Assembly (NCBI GenBank): GCA_025360105.1
Contig: JANYCT010000056.1
Location: forward strand, 1 to 61,002
Length of the DNA: 61,002 bases
Reading direction: 5' to 3'
From: Actinomycetes bacterium
Lineage (GTDB): Bacteria; Actinomycetota; Acidimicrobiia; Acidimicrobiales; Ilumatobacteraceae
In this document: one piece after another, positions 36,507 through 46,143 of the stretch
Layout: every line of letters starts with the position of its first letter
Position numbering within the stretch: position 1 is the stretch's first letter
Program-made: the position numbers and the translations under genes
Notes under the pieces: generated by a model
Seen by the model: only the letters and a program-made list of their open reading frames with translations
What the model was told of the DNA's origin: nothing
The model's database searches: none

Positions 36507-37519
36507 TCGTTGACGAAGGAACCGTCGTGCTCGGTATCGAGACCAGCTGCGACGAGACGGCCGCATCGGTGGTGATGGGTGGCAGCGACGTGCTCAGCAG
36601 TGTTGTGAGCACATCGATCGAGCAACACGTGCCCTTTGGCGGCGTCGTTCCCGAGATCGCAAGCCGCGCCCATGTCGAGCTGCTCGCGCCCGTCATCGCG
36701 CAGGCGATTGCCGAGGCCGGAATCGCAGATTCACGCATCGATGCGGTCGCGGCAACGATTGGCCCAGGCCTCATCGGCGCGTTGCTCGTGGGCGTTGCCG
36801 CTGCGAAGTCGCTGGCGCTCGTGTGGGATGTGCCCTTCATCGGAGTGAACCACCTCGAGGCACACCTCTACGCCGGTCTGCTCGAGGACCCCACATTGGG
36901 GCTCCCGTTGGTGGTGTTGTTGGTCTCGGGCGGCCACACGATGTTGGTCGAGATGCGCGGGCACGGTCAGTACCGGCTCCTCGGTGAGACCATTGACGAC
37001 GCTGCAGGTGAGGCATTCGACAAGGTCGCCCGATTCCTCGGCCTCGGCTACCCTGGCGGCCCGGCCATCGATCGTGAGGCGCAGCATGGCGATCCGACAG
37101 CGATCGCGTTTCCTCGTGCCATTCCCGAGTCGCTCGACTTCAGCTTCAGTGGGCTGAAGACCTCGGTCATGAACCATGTCCGCAAACATCCTGACGTGGT
37201 CACTGCCGATGTTGCGGCGTCGTTTCAGATGGCCGTTGTCGACTCGTTGGTGCTCAAAGCTCGCCGAGCTGCACGAGAGGTTGGTGCCAAGGGACTCGCC
37301 CTCGGCGGCGGTGTTGCGGCCAACTCGCTGTTGCGCGAACGCTGGCAGGCAGCGTGTGACGAAGACGGTATCCGCGCGTTCGTGCCGAGCCGCGCGATGT
37401 GCACCGACAACGCAGCAATGATCGCCGCGACGGGTTGGCACCGGTTGCGCAGCGACGGTCCGACCTCGCTCGACTGCGGCGCCTATCCGGGCCTTCGGCT
37501 GCCGCTGGTACAGTCGTAG
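36503..37519 (+). CDS. tsaD: tRNA threonylcarbamoyl transferase TsaD
   Basis: It moves the threonylcarbamoyl group to A37 of ANN-reading tRNAs. The 338-residue product has LGIETSCDETAASVV, PEIASRAHVE, the metal pair in NHLEAH, LLVSGGHTMLV and LGGGVAANSLLRE. The start is GTG 36503, in a GTGA overlap with the rimI stop; the longer upstream frame is a rimI shadow. Confidence 0.96.
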   Translation: MIVDEGTVVLGIETSCDETAASVVMGGSDVLSSVVSTSIEQHVPFGGVVPEIASRAHVELLAPVIAQAIAEAGIADSRIDAVAATIGPGLIGALLVGVAAAKSLALVWDVPFIGVNHLEAHLYAGLLEDPTLGLPLVVLLVSGGHTMLVEMRGHGQYRLLGETIDDAAGEAFDKVARFLGLGYPGGPAIDREAQHGDPTAIAFPRAIPESLDFSFSGLKTSVMNHVRKHPDVVTADVAASFQMAVVDSLVLKARRAAREVGAKGLALGGGVAANSLLRERWQAACDEDGIRAFVPSRAMCTDNAAMIAATGWHRLRSDGPTSLDCGAYPGLRLPLVQS

Positions 37520-37524
37520 TCCCC

Positions 37525-38622
37525 ATGAGTCGTCTTGCCGCCTACATCGTCACTGCTCCCGGTCTCGAGCACGTGACAGCGGCCGAGATGGCGCGACTCG
37601 ATATGAAGGTGATCGACTTGGGAGTCGGTGGCCTCACGGCCTCACTCACGTGGTCGCAGCTGATGCTTGCGCACCTGCACCTGCGCACGGCCACCCGCGT
37701 CCTCGTTCGAATCGGTCGCTTCGAGGCAAACGGTTTTGGTGACCTGCAAGAGGGTCTGCGCGACATCCCGTTCCACGAGTGGCTCCCGAAGCGTTGTGCG
37801 CTGAACGTCAGCGTGTCGGCTTCGGCATCGCGCCTCAACCACACCGTGGCGATTGAAGAGCGTGTCCGCGCCATCGTGCGCCGCGCCTACGACCCGGCGT
37901 ACGTGTACGAGGGTGGTGTTCACACCCTGCACGTGCGCATCTCGCGCAACGTTGCCACTGTCAGCCTCGATGCGACGGGTGATCCGCTCTATCAACGCGG
38001 CTGGCGAACCGAGTCGGGCCCCGCGCCGCTTCGCGAAACGCTTGCTGCGGCGCTGCTGCAGTGGAGCGGAGCCTCTCTCCACAAAGGTGTGCTCACCGAC
38101 CCGTGTTGCGGTGCGGGCACCATCATCATCGAGGCTGCGCAGATGGCGCGGCGCATGCCAGCAGGTCGACATCGTTCGTTTGCGTTCGAGAACTGGCTGC
38201 CGGTGGACCCTGCGCAATGGCCGAAGTTGCTCGCCGCGTCAGACGCCGATGTGCGCGGACCATTGAAGAAGAAGTTCGTCGCCAACGACATCAAGGGCGA
38301 CATGATCGACAAGGCTCGTGCGAACGCCGAGCGCGCCGGTGTGCTCGACGACATCACGTTCGAGGTGGCCGACGCAATCAAGACCCTCGACACCGCATCC
38401 GGCGGTACGGGTCGTGCTGTCGTCACCAACCCGCCCTACGGCGAACGCCTCAGCGCGGCCAATCAGCGATCGCTGTATCTCGCGCTCGGTCGCGCCGAGC
38501 GTCTCGCCGTCATTGCGCCGGCCGCGAGCCTGCCCACCTTCAAGCGCGAGTTCGACGACACGCTGGCCACCACGAATGGCGGGCTGTCGGTGCGATTTGC
38601 GCGGGTAGCCTTTTCCGGGTGA
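37525..38622 (+). CDS. THUMP-domain RNA (guanine-N2) methyltransferase
   Basis: The 365-residue protein resembles the RlmL/Trm14 N2-guanine methyltransferases. An N-terminal THUMP-like part (about 1-165) is followed by a Rossmann methyltransferase with LTDPCCGAGTIIIEAA as SAM motif I, an NDIKGDMIDKARANAERAG segment, and NPPYGERL as the catalytic motif IV for exocyclic guanine N2. It probably modifies 23S rRNA or tRNA. It begins 5 bases after tsaD and overlaps dus by 4 bases, in keeping with an RNA-modification role. Confidence 0.88.
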   Translation: MSRLAAYIVTAPGLEHVTAAEMARLDMKVIDLGVGGLTASLTWSQLMLAHLHLRTATRVLVRIGRFEANGFGDLQEGLRDIPFHEWLPKRCALNVSVSASASRLNHTVAIEERVRAIVRRAYDPAYVYEGGVHTLHVRISRNVATVSLDATGDPLYQRGWRTESGPAPLRETLAAALLQWSGASLHKGVLTDPCCGAGTIIIEAAQMARRMPAGRHRSFAFENWLPVDPAQWPKLLAASDADVRGPLKKKFVANDIKGDMIDKARANAERAGVLDDITFEVADAIKTLDTASGGTGRAVVTNPPYGERLSAANQRSLYLALGRAERLAVIAPAASLPTFKREFDDTLATTNGGLSVRFARVAFSG

Positions 38623-39749
38623 AACCGCTGCAGCTGGGCCGCTTCGAGGTGTGGCCCCCCGTTGTTCTTGCGCCCATGGCGGGTGTCACGAACGCTCCGT
38701 TTCGCGCAATGTGCCGACGCTTCGCACCGGATCTCATCTATGTGAACGAAATGGTGATGGCCACAGCGCTCGTGCACGGCAACGCCAAGACCGCGCGTAT
38801 GGCCACCTTCGGGTCTGACGAGTCACCGCGCAGCCTGCAGCTCTATGGCAGCGACCCTGCGATCATCGGCCAAGCGGTGCACCTGCTGTGTGCCGCCGAT
38901 CGCGTCGACCACATTGATCTCAACTTCGGCTGTCCCGCCCAGAAGGTCACCCGGCGCGGCGGGGGAGCAGCTGTGCCCGTGAAACCCAACCTGTTGCGCG
39001 CCATCCTTCGCGCGGTAGTGGGTGCTGCCTCGCCATACGGGGTTCCAGTGACCGCAAAGTTTCGCATGGGTATTCACGACGATCTGCTCACGTTCATCCG
39101 CACCGGCCAGATTGCCGAGGAAGAAGGCGTTGCGGCCATTGCCTTGCATGCCCGTACCGCTCAGCAGCACTACGCCGGCACGGCGAACTGGGATGCCATC
39201 GCCGATTTGAAGGCTGCTGTCACCGGCATTCCCGTCCTCGGCAACGGCGATATCTGGGAAGCGACCGACGCGCTTGCAATGGTCGCGCATACCGGCTGCG
39301 ATGGCGTCGTCATCGGTCGTGGGTGCCTCGGCCGGCCGTGGTTGTTCGGCCATCTCGTGGCCGCGTTCAACGGTGAGCCGGTTCCCGAGTCACCGCCGCT
39401 CGGATTCGTTGGTGAGCAGATGGCCGATCACTGTCGGCTTCTCGCTGCGCACCTCGGCGAAGATCACGCCGTTCGCGACTTCCGCAAACACACCTCGTGG
39501 TATCTCACCGGCTATCCCGTTGGTGGAGAAGTTCGGGGCAGGTTCAGCATGATCAATTCCATCGCCGAACTCGACGCGCTCATCGCCGCGCTCGACCCTG
39601 CCCAGGTCGTGGTTCCCGGCGGCGAACGGATCCGGCGTGGCCACACGAATGGACCGATTCGGGTGATCCTGCCCGAGGGCTACCTCGACGATCTCGACGA
39701 CGCGACCCCACCCAATGATGGCCACGTCATGGCCCTCAGCGGCGGGTGA
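38619..39749 (+). CDS. dus: tRNA-dihydrouridine synthase
   Basis: An FMN enzyme that reduces uridine to dihydrouridine in tRNA. The 376-residue product has the APMAGVTNAPFRAMCRRF opening, LQLYGSDP, the signature NFGCPAQKVTRRGGG with the catalytic Cys, HARTAQQHYAGTANW and GNGDIW, plus GRGCLGRPWLF. The GTG start overlaps the methyltransferase stop by 4 bases; the longer frame upstream is rejected. Confidence 0.95.
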   Translation: MKPLQLGRFEVWPPVVLAPMAGVTNAPFRAMCRRFAPDLIYVNEMVMATALVHGNAKTARMATFGSDESPRSLQLYGSDPAIIGQAVHLLCAADRVDHIDLNFGCPAQKVTRRGGGAAVPVKPNLLRAILRAVVGAASPYGVPVTAKFRMGIHDDLLTFIRTGQIAEEEGVAAIALHARTAQQHYAGTANWDAIADLKAAVTGIPVLGNGDIWEATDALAMVAHTGCDGVVIGRGCLGRPWLFGHLVAAFNGEPVPESPPLGFVGEQMADHCRLLAAHLGEDHAVRDFRKHTSWYLTGYPVGGEVRGRFSMINSIAELDALIAALDPAQVVVPGGERIRRGHTNGPIRVILPEGYLDDLDDATPPNDGHVMALSGG

Positions 39750-39753
39750 TTCG

Positions 39754-40353
39754 GTGAGTGTTGCATCGCAGCCGTCCCGGGTGGTGCTTGCATCGGCCTC
39801 GCCGCGCCGCAGCGAGTTGCTGGCCAACATCGGTCTGGCCTTCGAGGTGGTGCCGAGCGATATCGACGAAACCGATCATCCCGACGAAGATCCGCACGCC
39901 TACGTGAGGCGTGTTGCGATCAACAAGGCTCGGGCCGTTGATGCCGATGACGCGGACATCGTGATCGCGGCCGACACCACCGTCGATGTCGACGGCATGA
40001 TCTTGGCCAAGCCAGTTGACGACGACGATGCGCGCCGGATGCTCACGCTGCTCGGCGGCCGCACACATCGGGTGCACACCGGCGTGGCGGTTCGCCATCA
40101 GGGCCGCGTGGTGTCCGATGTAGCCACCACGCTGGTCACATTCGTGTCCCTCGATCCATCGTTGCTGGACTGGTACATCGCCACCGGCGAGCCCCACGGC
40201 CGCGCTGGCGCGTACGCGATTCAGGGCGCGGCAGCGCTATTGGTGCAGGGTGTTCACGGCAGCGTGACCAACGTGATCGGGCTCCCACTCGAGTTGCTCG
40301 ATTCGTTGCTCGCCGAGGTGGGCGTGTCGTTGCTTGGGTTGCTAACCCCGTAG
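39754..40353 (+). CDS. maf: Maf-family nucleotide pyrophosphatase
   Basis: Maf proteins hydrolyse non-canonical or dTTP/UTP nucleotides to monophosphates. The 199-residue product has LASASPRRSELL, the VRRVAINKARAV helix, AADTTVDVDG, the LAKPVDDDDARRMLTLLGGRTHRV block and the GRAGAYAIQG loop. The start is GTG 39754, 4 bases after dus, preceded by GGCGGG. The groESL promoter overlaps its 3' end. Confidence 0.92.
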   Translation: MSVASQPSRVVLASASPRRSELLANIGLAFEVVPSDIDETDHPDEDPHAYVRRVAINKARAVDADDADIVIAADTTVDVDGMILAKPVDDDDARRMLTLLGGRTHRVHTGVAVRHQGRVVSDVATTLVTFVSLDPSLLDWYIATGEPHGRAGAYAIQGAAALLVQGVHGSVTNVIGLPLELLDSLLAEVGVSLLGLLTP

Positions 40354-40368
40354 GTCAACCCCTACCAT
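40339..40368 (+). promoter_or_regulatory. groES-groEL promoter
   Basis: TTGCTA at 40339-40344, an 18-base spacer and TACCAT at 40363-40368. The -10 shares its last base with the CIRCE operator, so bound HrcA would block initiation. Confidence 0.65.
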
Positions 40369-40394
40369 TAGCACTCGCACTCGTCGAGTGCTAA
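40368..40394 (+). promoter_or_regulatory. CIRCE operator (HrcA binding site)
   Basis: TTAGCACTC, 9 bases, GAGTGCTAA: a perfect match to the CIRCE consensus. It lies over the expected transcription start of groESL, 71 bases before groES. HrcA-controlled heat-shock repression is established for this element. Confidence 0.96.
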
Positions 40395-40464
40395 TGCCCG
40401 TGCGGCAGTCGCCACACTCGGCTCTGCCAGACAACACGTCACAACAACACTGGAGCTTTCTCTC

Positions 40465-40758
40465 ATGAATCTCACGCCGCTGGACGACCGCATTGTGGTC
40501 AAGCCCAACGAAGCCGAGCTCACCACAGCCTCTGGCCTCGTCATTCCCGACACCGCCAAGGAAAAGCCTCAGCAGGGCAGCGTTCTCGCTGTTGGCCCCG
40601 GCCGCTGGAGCGACGACAAAGGTGCCCACAGCCCGCTCGACGTCAACGTCGGCGACACCGTTCTGTACAGCAAGTACGGCGGAACCGAAGTCACCATCGA
40701 CGGCGAAGATCTGTTGATCCTCACCAGCCGTGACGTCCTCGCAATCGTCAATAAGTGA
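40465..40758 (+). CDS. groES: co-chaperonin GroES
   Basis: GroES caps the GroEL cage. The 97-residue product has [14 protein letters not shown], the mobile loop [19 protein letters not shown], and the [24 protein letters not shown] end. It lies behind a CIRCE operator and 11 bases before groEL. Confidence 0.98.
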   Translation: MNLTPLDDRIVVKPNEAELTTASGLVIPDTAKEKPQQGSVLAVGPGRWSDDKGAHSPLDVNVGDTVLYSKYGGTEVTIDGEDLLILTSRDVLAIVNK

Positions 40759-40766
40759 GGCACTAG

Positions 40767-42416
<1,650 letters not shown>

Positions 42417-42479
42417 CCACTTCGGTGGGAATACATGTAGGTGCGCTCGGTGTTCGATCGAGTGTCCCCCCAAACAGCC

Positions 42480-42512
42480 GGCCCCGGGTTCGCCCGGGGC
42501 CGCTGCTTTTTT
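42480..42512 (+). terminator. Rho-independent terminator of groES-groEL
   Basis: A perfect 9-bp stem pairs 42480-42488 with 42493-42501 around TTCG, followed by GCTGC and six Ts. It starts 64 bases after groEL. Confidence 0.92.
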
Positions 42513-42561
42513 CCTGGGCTCACCGCGGCCGTTGACGCCCTGTTGTTGGCGTGGTTGTCGG

Positions 42562-42567
42562 TAGTTT
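42562..42567 (+). promoter_or_regulatory. -10 box of a probable leaderless promoter
   Basis: TAGTTT followed by 6 bases and ATG 42574 of the small membrane protein. Confidence 0.5.
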
Positions 42568-42573
42568 GGTTCC

Positions 42574-43176
42574 ATGGCGAGTTCAGGCAAGCGTGCGTTC
42601 TGGATGCATCAGGCCGCCGAATACGTGCTGGGAATTGCATTCGTCTCCCAGGGTCTGCAGAGCACAACGCCCATGATCCCCACGCTCATGGGTGGTCTCG
42701 TGGTGCTGAACACCGCCTGCGCAAAAGGTCCGCTGTCAGCGTTCCAGATCTTTGGTCGGCGTATGCATCGCACGCTTGATGGTGTTGTGATCATTGCCGT
42801 AGTGATCGCTGCCTTGCAACCATTGGTGTCGATCGACAACGCGACTCGAGGCATCATGCTCTTCTTGGCGTTTGCGTTGGCATTCATCTGGCTGCAGAGT
42901 GACTTCACCGAGAAAGCGGTGAAGGCCGAACAGGTGAAGGCAGCCAAGGCAGCACAGGCGGCGGCCAAGTCTTCGGCGGCCAAGTCTTCGGCGGCCAACA
43001 CGGTGGCCAACACGGTGGCCAACAAGACGAAGCCGGCCGCCCCAACCGCTACGGCCCCCACGACGTCGTCGTCGCAGGGCGCGGTCTCCGACGACAGTCT
43101 TGCAGCATCGGCTGGGCGTGCGGCGGCCCGCTTGTACGGCGGTGGTGTCAACGCGTATCGCAAACGCAAGGGCTGA
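42574..43176 (+). CDS. small membrane protein with Ala/Lys-rich tail
   Basis: I do not recognise the family. The 200-residue product has four hydrophobic stretches within about 12-108, then a low-complexity Ala/Lys/Thr tail (about 112-175) and a basic C-terminus. It is probably a membrane protein with a cytoplasmic disordered tail. The tail is partly built from 15-bp repeats (42961-42990) and 12-bp repeats (to about 43023). A TAGTTT box 6 bases upstream suggests leaderless expression. Confidence 0.75.
   Translation: MASSGKRAFWMHQAAEYVLGIAFVSQGLQSTTPMIPTLMGGLVVLNTACAKGPLSAFQIFGRRMHRTLDGVVIIAVVIAALQPLVSIDNATRGIMLFLAFALAFIWLQSDFTEKAVKAEQVKAAKAAQAAAKSSAAKSSAANTVANTVANKTKPAAPTATAPTTSSSQGAVSDDSLAASAGRAAARLYGGGVNAYRKRKG
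42961..43023 (+). repeat. short tandem repeats in the tail of the membrane protein gene
   Basis: GCGGCCAAGTCTTCG occurs twice in tandem (42961-42990). GCGGCC and two copies of AACACGGTGGCC follow. The repeats encode AAKSS and NTVA units. Confidence 0.85.
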
Positions 43177-43203
43177 CAACGGTCTGATATCTGCTCATGG
43201 GCG

Positions 43204-43209
43204 TAGCCT
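43204..43209 (+). promoter_or_regulatory. -10 box of a probable leaderless promoter (58-residue protein)
   Basis: TAGCCT followed by 6 bases and ATG 43216. Confidence 0.5.
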
Positions 43210-43215
43210 TGTGAT

Positions 43216-43392
43216 ATGTCGTTTGAACGCCCCGCCCCCGATCTCACCAAGCTTCTTGCCGCCTGGCAGGAGTGGGAGACCGGCGAACAGACGCCTGGGC
43301 GCGTGCTGGCCGACCTCAAGAAGTCGGGACTGCCCGATGTGCTCAATCAGCTCATCGAGACCGGCTGGGTGCCGTCGGTCCCCACGGCCTAG
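43216..43392 (+). CDS. conserved-looking 58-residue protein
   Basis: A short protein with LLAAWQEWETGEQTPGRVLADLKK, a central GLPDVLNQLIE helix and a short Pro/Val end. It has no signal peptide or membrane segment and looks like a small helical cytosolic protein. From memory, similar WxxWExGExxPGRVxADLK proteins occur in actinobacteria, but no function is known to me. The leaderless -10 and the 10-base gap to the NUDIX gene suggest a shared transcript. Confidence 0.72.
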   Translation: MSFERPAPDLTKLLAAWQEWETGEQTPGRVLADLKKSGLPDVLNQLIETGWVPSVPTA

Positions 43393-43402
43393 CTCGCGTC
43401 CG

Positions 43403-44095
43403 ATGTCGGTTTCACGCTCGCGCCCGGGTGGTGACCAGCCGATTCCGCGTCCGACAGTGTGGCGGCCCGGTGCTTCGCCAGCGTGGGCCGCAGAAATCCC
43501 CCACACCACCGAAGCAGTGATGCGGGCGGTCGAACGAGCCGATCTGGGCCGCCAACCAGAGACGCCCACGTTTCCCGGTGCGCGTCGGTCGGCTGTGTTG
43601 GTGGTGATTGCCGATGGCGATCGCGGCGCCGAGGTGCTCCTCACCAAGCGGGCACGACATCTGCGCAATCACGCCGGTGAGATCAGCTTTCCGGGGGGCC
43701 GTATCGAACCGGGAGAATCGCCCGTCGAGGCAGCCGTTCGTGAGGCGCACGAGGAAGTCGCCCTGGCGCCCTCAGCTGTTCGCGTGCGCGGTCAACTGAG
43801 CCACCTCTCGACGGTGGTGAGTCGCAGTTACATCGTGCCGCTCGTGGCCCATCTGGATCGGCGTCCGCACCTCGCCGCCGATCCCACCGAGGTAGACCGC
43901 GTGTTGTGGGTTCCTCTCGTGGAACTGGCGCACGGGGACACCTATCGCGAAGAGTGGTGGGGCACCCCGCCGCTCGATCGTCAGATGAACTTCTTCGAAC
44001 TCGACGACGAGACGGTCTGGGGTGCTACCGCACGGATGCTCTATGAGCTGTTGTGTGTCGTCTATGGCCCTCCGGCGACGCGCACTGCCCTATAG
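43403..44095 (+). CDS. NUDIX hydrolase, CoA-pyrophosphatase-like
   Basis: The NUDIX box is complete: GGRIEPGESPVEAAVREAHEEVAL. The preceding LLTKRARHLRNHAGEISFPGG matches the NudL/CoA pyrophosphatase signature, so CoA or a CoA derivative is the likely substrate. At 230 residues it has an N-terminal extension of about 50 residues before the fold. ATG 43403 is the first reasonable start after the small gene. Its last 34 bases overlap the convergent phospholipase gene. Confidence 0.88.
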   Translation: MSVSRSRPGGDQPIPRPTVWRPGASPAWAAEIPHTTEAVMRAVERADLGRQPETPTFPGARRSAVLVVIADGDRGAEVLLTKRARHLRNHAGEISFPGGRIEPGESPVEAAVREAHEEVALAPSAVRVRGQLSHLSTVVSRSYIVPLVAHLDRRPHLAADPTEVDRVLWVPLVELAHGDTYREEWWGTPPLDRQMNFFELDDETVWGATARMLYELLCVVYGPPATRTAL

Positions 44096-44562
44096 AACGT
44101 GATCGCCCACCAATAACACGAGGGTCGTTCGAAGAACCAGCGTGAGGCGCAGTGGGCCATCGCATCGGCGAGCAGTTGTCGGTCGATGTGCAGGCGGCTG
44201 GCTGCGTTCCAGTATTGCCCAGCGCCGCCGTAGCGGTGCTCGAGCCGCTGCGTGTTGCGATAGCCGAAGTCGTGCCTCCTGCACGGCTCGGTGAAGTTAA
44301 ACGTTCGGCCGGTGCTGCCGACCAGTGGTGCCGAGCACAGGTCGGTTGTCCAATCAAACCAGGCGTTACCCGATAAACCGTCGGGGCCGACGTGCAGGCG
44401 CGCTCGGGCGGAGAACTCGCCGAGTGGCATGCCGAAGAGCATCCGTTGCACGTATGCCGCGTCGGTTACGGCGTTGCCGACCGATGCCTGCGCGGTGCGG
44501 GCCATGAGCGAGACAGTCAACAGACTCGTGACTGCGACGAGGACACGGGCGAAACGCCACAT
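44062..44562 (-). CDS. secreted phospholipase A2 (prokaryotic type)
   Basis: The 166-residue product has a signal peptide (about 1-26, ending near AQA). The body matches prokaryotic secreted phospholipase A2: DWTTDLCSAPLVG, then PCRRHDFGYRN with the catalytic His-Asp pair, and two further Cys for disulfides. It would hydrolyse the sn-2 ester of phospholipids outside the cell. GAGGGGGC precedes the ATG as Shine-Dalgarno, unlike the leaderless neighbours. It converges on and overlaps the NUDIX gene. Streptomyces has related secreted enzymes. Confidence 0.87.
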   Translation of the reverse strand: MWRFARVLVAVTSLLTVSLMARTAQASVGNAVTDAAYVQRMLFGMPLGEFSARARLHVGPDGLSGNAWFDWTTDLCSAPLVGSTGRTFNFTEPCRRHDFGYRNTQRLEHRYGGAGQYWNAASRLHIDRQLLADAMAHCASRWFFERPSCYWWAITFYRAVRVAGGP

Positions 44563-44674
44563 GGTGCCCCCTCGGTTGGTGCCGACCGGAGTCGGCGTTG
44601 GTATGTCACCGGCCGTTGCCGGTGAGGTGATTCAAGCGGCGTGACCGAACATGCGCAACCTCGGGCACACGGTT

Positions 44675-46081
44675 CTACTCGAGCGACTGCAGTAGGGCCC
44701 ACCCTGCGGCCACGTGGCGTTGCTCTGTCAGGCGCGCCCCGATGGAGAAGCGCAGACAACTCTTGCCGTCGAGCACGGTGCGCGTGAACAACGCCGAGCC
44801 GGTGGCGTTTGCCCGATCGATGAGCGAATCGGTTGCCTCGTTGCCGGCACGGAGCCGTATGCAGAGCAGGTTCAGCGGATGGGGCGCGATGATCTCGAAA
44901 CGACTATCGGCCTGCACCCAATCGGCGAGCAACTGCGTGAGCCGGACGTGCTCACGGATCATTTCCCGTACGGGTTCGATCCCATCACAGCGAAGGGTGA
45001 ACCAAAGTTTCAGTGAGCGAAAACGTCGGCCGAGCGGGATCTGCCAGTCGCGGTAGTCGAGGGCAGCGCCGCTCTCGGCCGCCTGCGATCGTAGGTACTC
45101 GGGCAGGATGCTGAGCGCGCCGAGCAGCGCCGCGCGATCGGCCGTCCAGAAAAGGTCGCAGTCGAAGTTGATGCCCATCCACTTGTGCGGATTGGTGCAA
45201 TAGCTGTCGGCAAATTCCAGTCCATCGTTGACCCAGCGGAACTCGGGCACCAGAGCGGCGATGCCGCTCATGGCTGCATCGACATGGAGCCACAGCCCGT
45301 GGGTCTGGCAGATTTCGGCAATGGCCGGCGTGGGATCGAAAGCCGTGGAACTGGTGGTGCCGCGCGACGAGCACACGAAGAATGGGCTGAGCCCCGCGGC
45401 GAGGTCGGCCTCGACCATCCGTTGGAGTTCATCGGGACGCATTGCAAACGTTGCGTCGATGGGCACCATCCGCATGCGATCCACGCCGATGCCCGCAATT
45501 CGCAAGCCCTTCTCGATGCTGCTGTGCGCCTGGGTTGTTGTATATGCAACGAGTTTGCTGGTGTCGCCGGTGCTGTTTACCGCACCGCCGGTCGCCCTCC
45601 AGCGAGCGGCGAGAATTGCGGCGAGCGTTGCCTCCGACGCAGACCCGTGGATGACCCCGCCACCGGTCGGCGAATCACTGCGGAATCGCTCGGGGAGCCC
45701 AAGCAGTTCCTGCATCCAATCGAGCATGAGCGTCTCGACCTCGGTACAGGCCGGACTGGTGATCCAGCTCATGCCCTGCACGCCGAGTCCAGCGGTGGCG
45801 AGTTCGGCGAGGATCGACGAGTACGACGAGTTGCTGGGGAAGTAGGCGAAGAACGACGGGTGCTGCCAGTGGGTGAGGCCGGGCATGATCACCGTGTCGA
45901 GGTCGCGCAGCACGGTGTCGAACGACTCGATGGTGGTCGGTGGGCGCGCGGGCAACGCGGCGCGGATGGCGCCCGGCTGCAGCGCCGAATTGGAGACGGG
46001 GAATTGCTCGACGCCTTCGATGTAGTCGGTGATCCAATCGATCAGTGCGTAGCCATTGTTACGAAACTCTTCGGGTGTCAC
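44675..46081 (-). CDS. PLP-dependent aromatic/acidic amino acid decarboxylase
   Basis: A 468-residue group II decarboxylase. Landmarks are HPSFFAYFPSNSSYSSILAE at the substrate entry, GGVIHGSASEATLAAILAAR, LHVDAAMSG, and the PLP Lys in SYCTNPHKWMG. It is closest to tyrosine/tryptophan/DOPA decarboxylases. The product amine cannot be told; no amine transporter is next to it. The start is GTG 46081, with TACCGT 8 bases upstream. It diverges from the epoxide-hydrolase-like gene. Confidence 0.9.
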   Translation of the reverse strand: MTPEEFRNNGYALIDWITDYIEGVEQFPVSNSALQPGAIRAALPARPPTTIESFDTVLRDLDTVIMPGLTHWQHPSFFAYFPSNSSYSSILAELATAGLGVQGMSWITSPACTEVETLMLDWMQELLGLPERFRSDSPTGGGVIHGSASEATLAAILAARWRATGGAVNSTGDTSKLVAYTTTQAHSSIEKGLRIAGIGVDRMRMVPIDATFAMRPDELQRMVEADLAAGLSPFFVCSSRGTTSSTAFDPTPAIAEICQTHGLWLHVDAAMSGIAALVPEFRWVNDGLEFADSYCTNPHKWMGINFDCDLFWTADRAALLGALSILPEYLRSQAAESGAALDYRDWQIPLGRRFRSLKLWFTLRCDGIEPVREMIREHVRLTQLLADWVQADSRFEIIAPHPLNLLCIRLRAGNEATDSLIDRANATGSALFTRTVLDGKSCLRFSIGARLTEQRHVAAGWALLQSLE

Positions 46082-46131
46082 GCACCCGTACGGTAACGCT
46101 GCCCGTCACGTTCGGCGACCCCTGCGCCGCA

Positions 46132-46137
46132 TACCCT
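46132..46137 (+). promoter_or_regulatory. -10 box of a probable leaderless promoter (46144 gene)
   Basis: TACCCT followed by 6 bases and ATG 46144. It supports this ATG over upstream in-frame starts. Confidence 0.5.
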
Positions 46138-46143
46138 TCGCAC

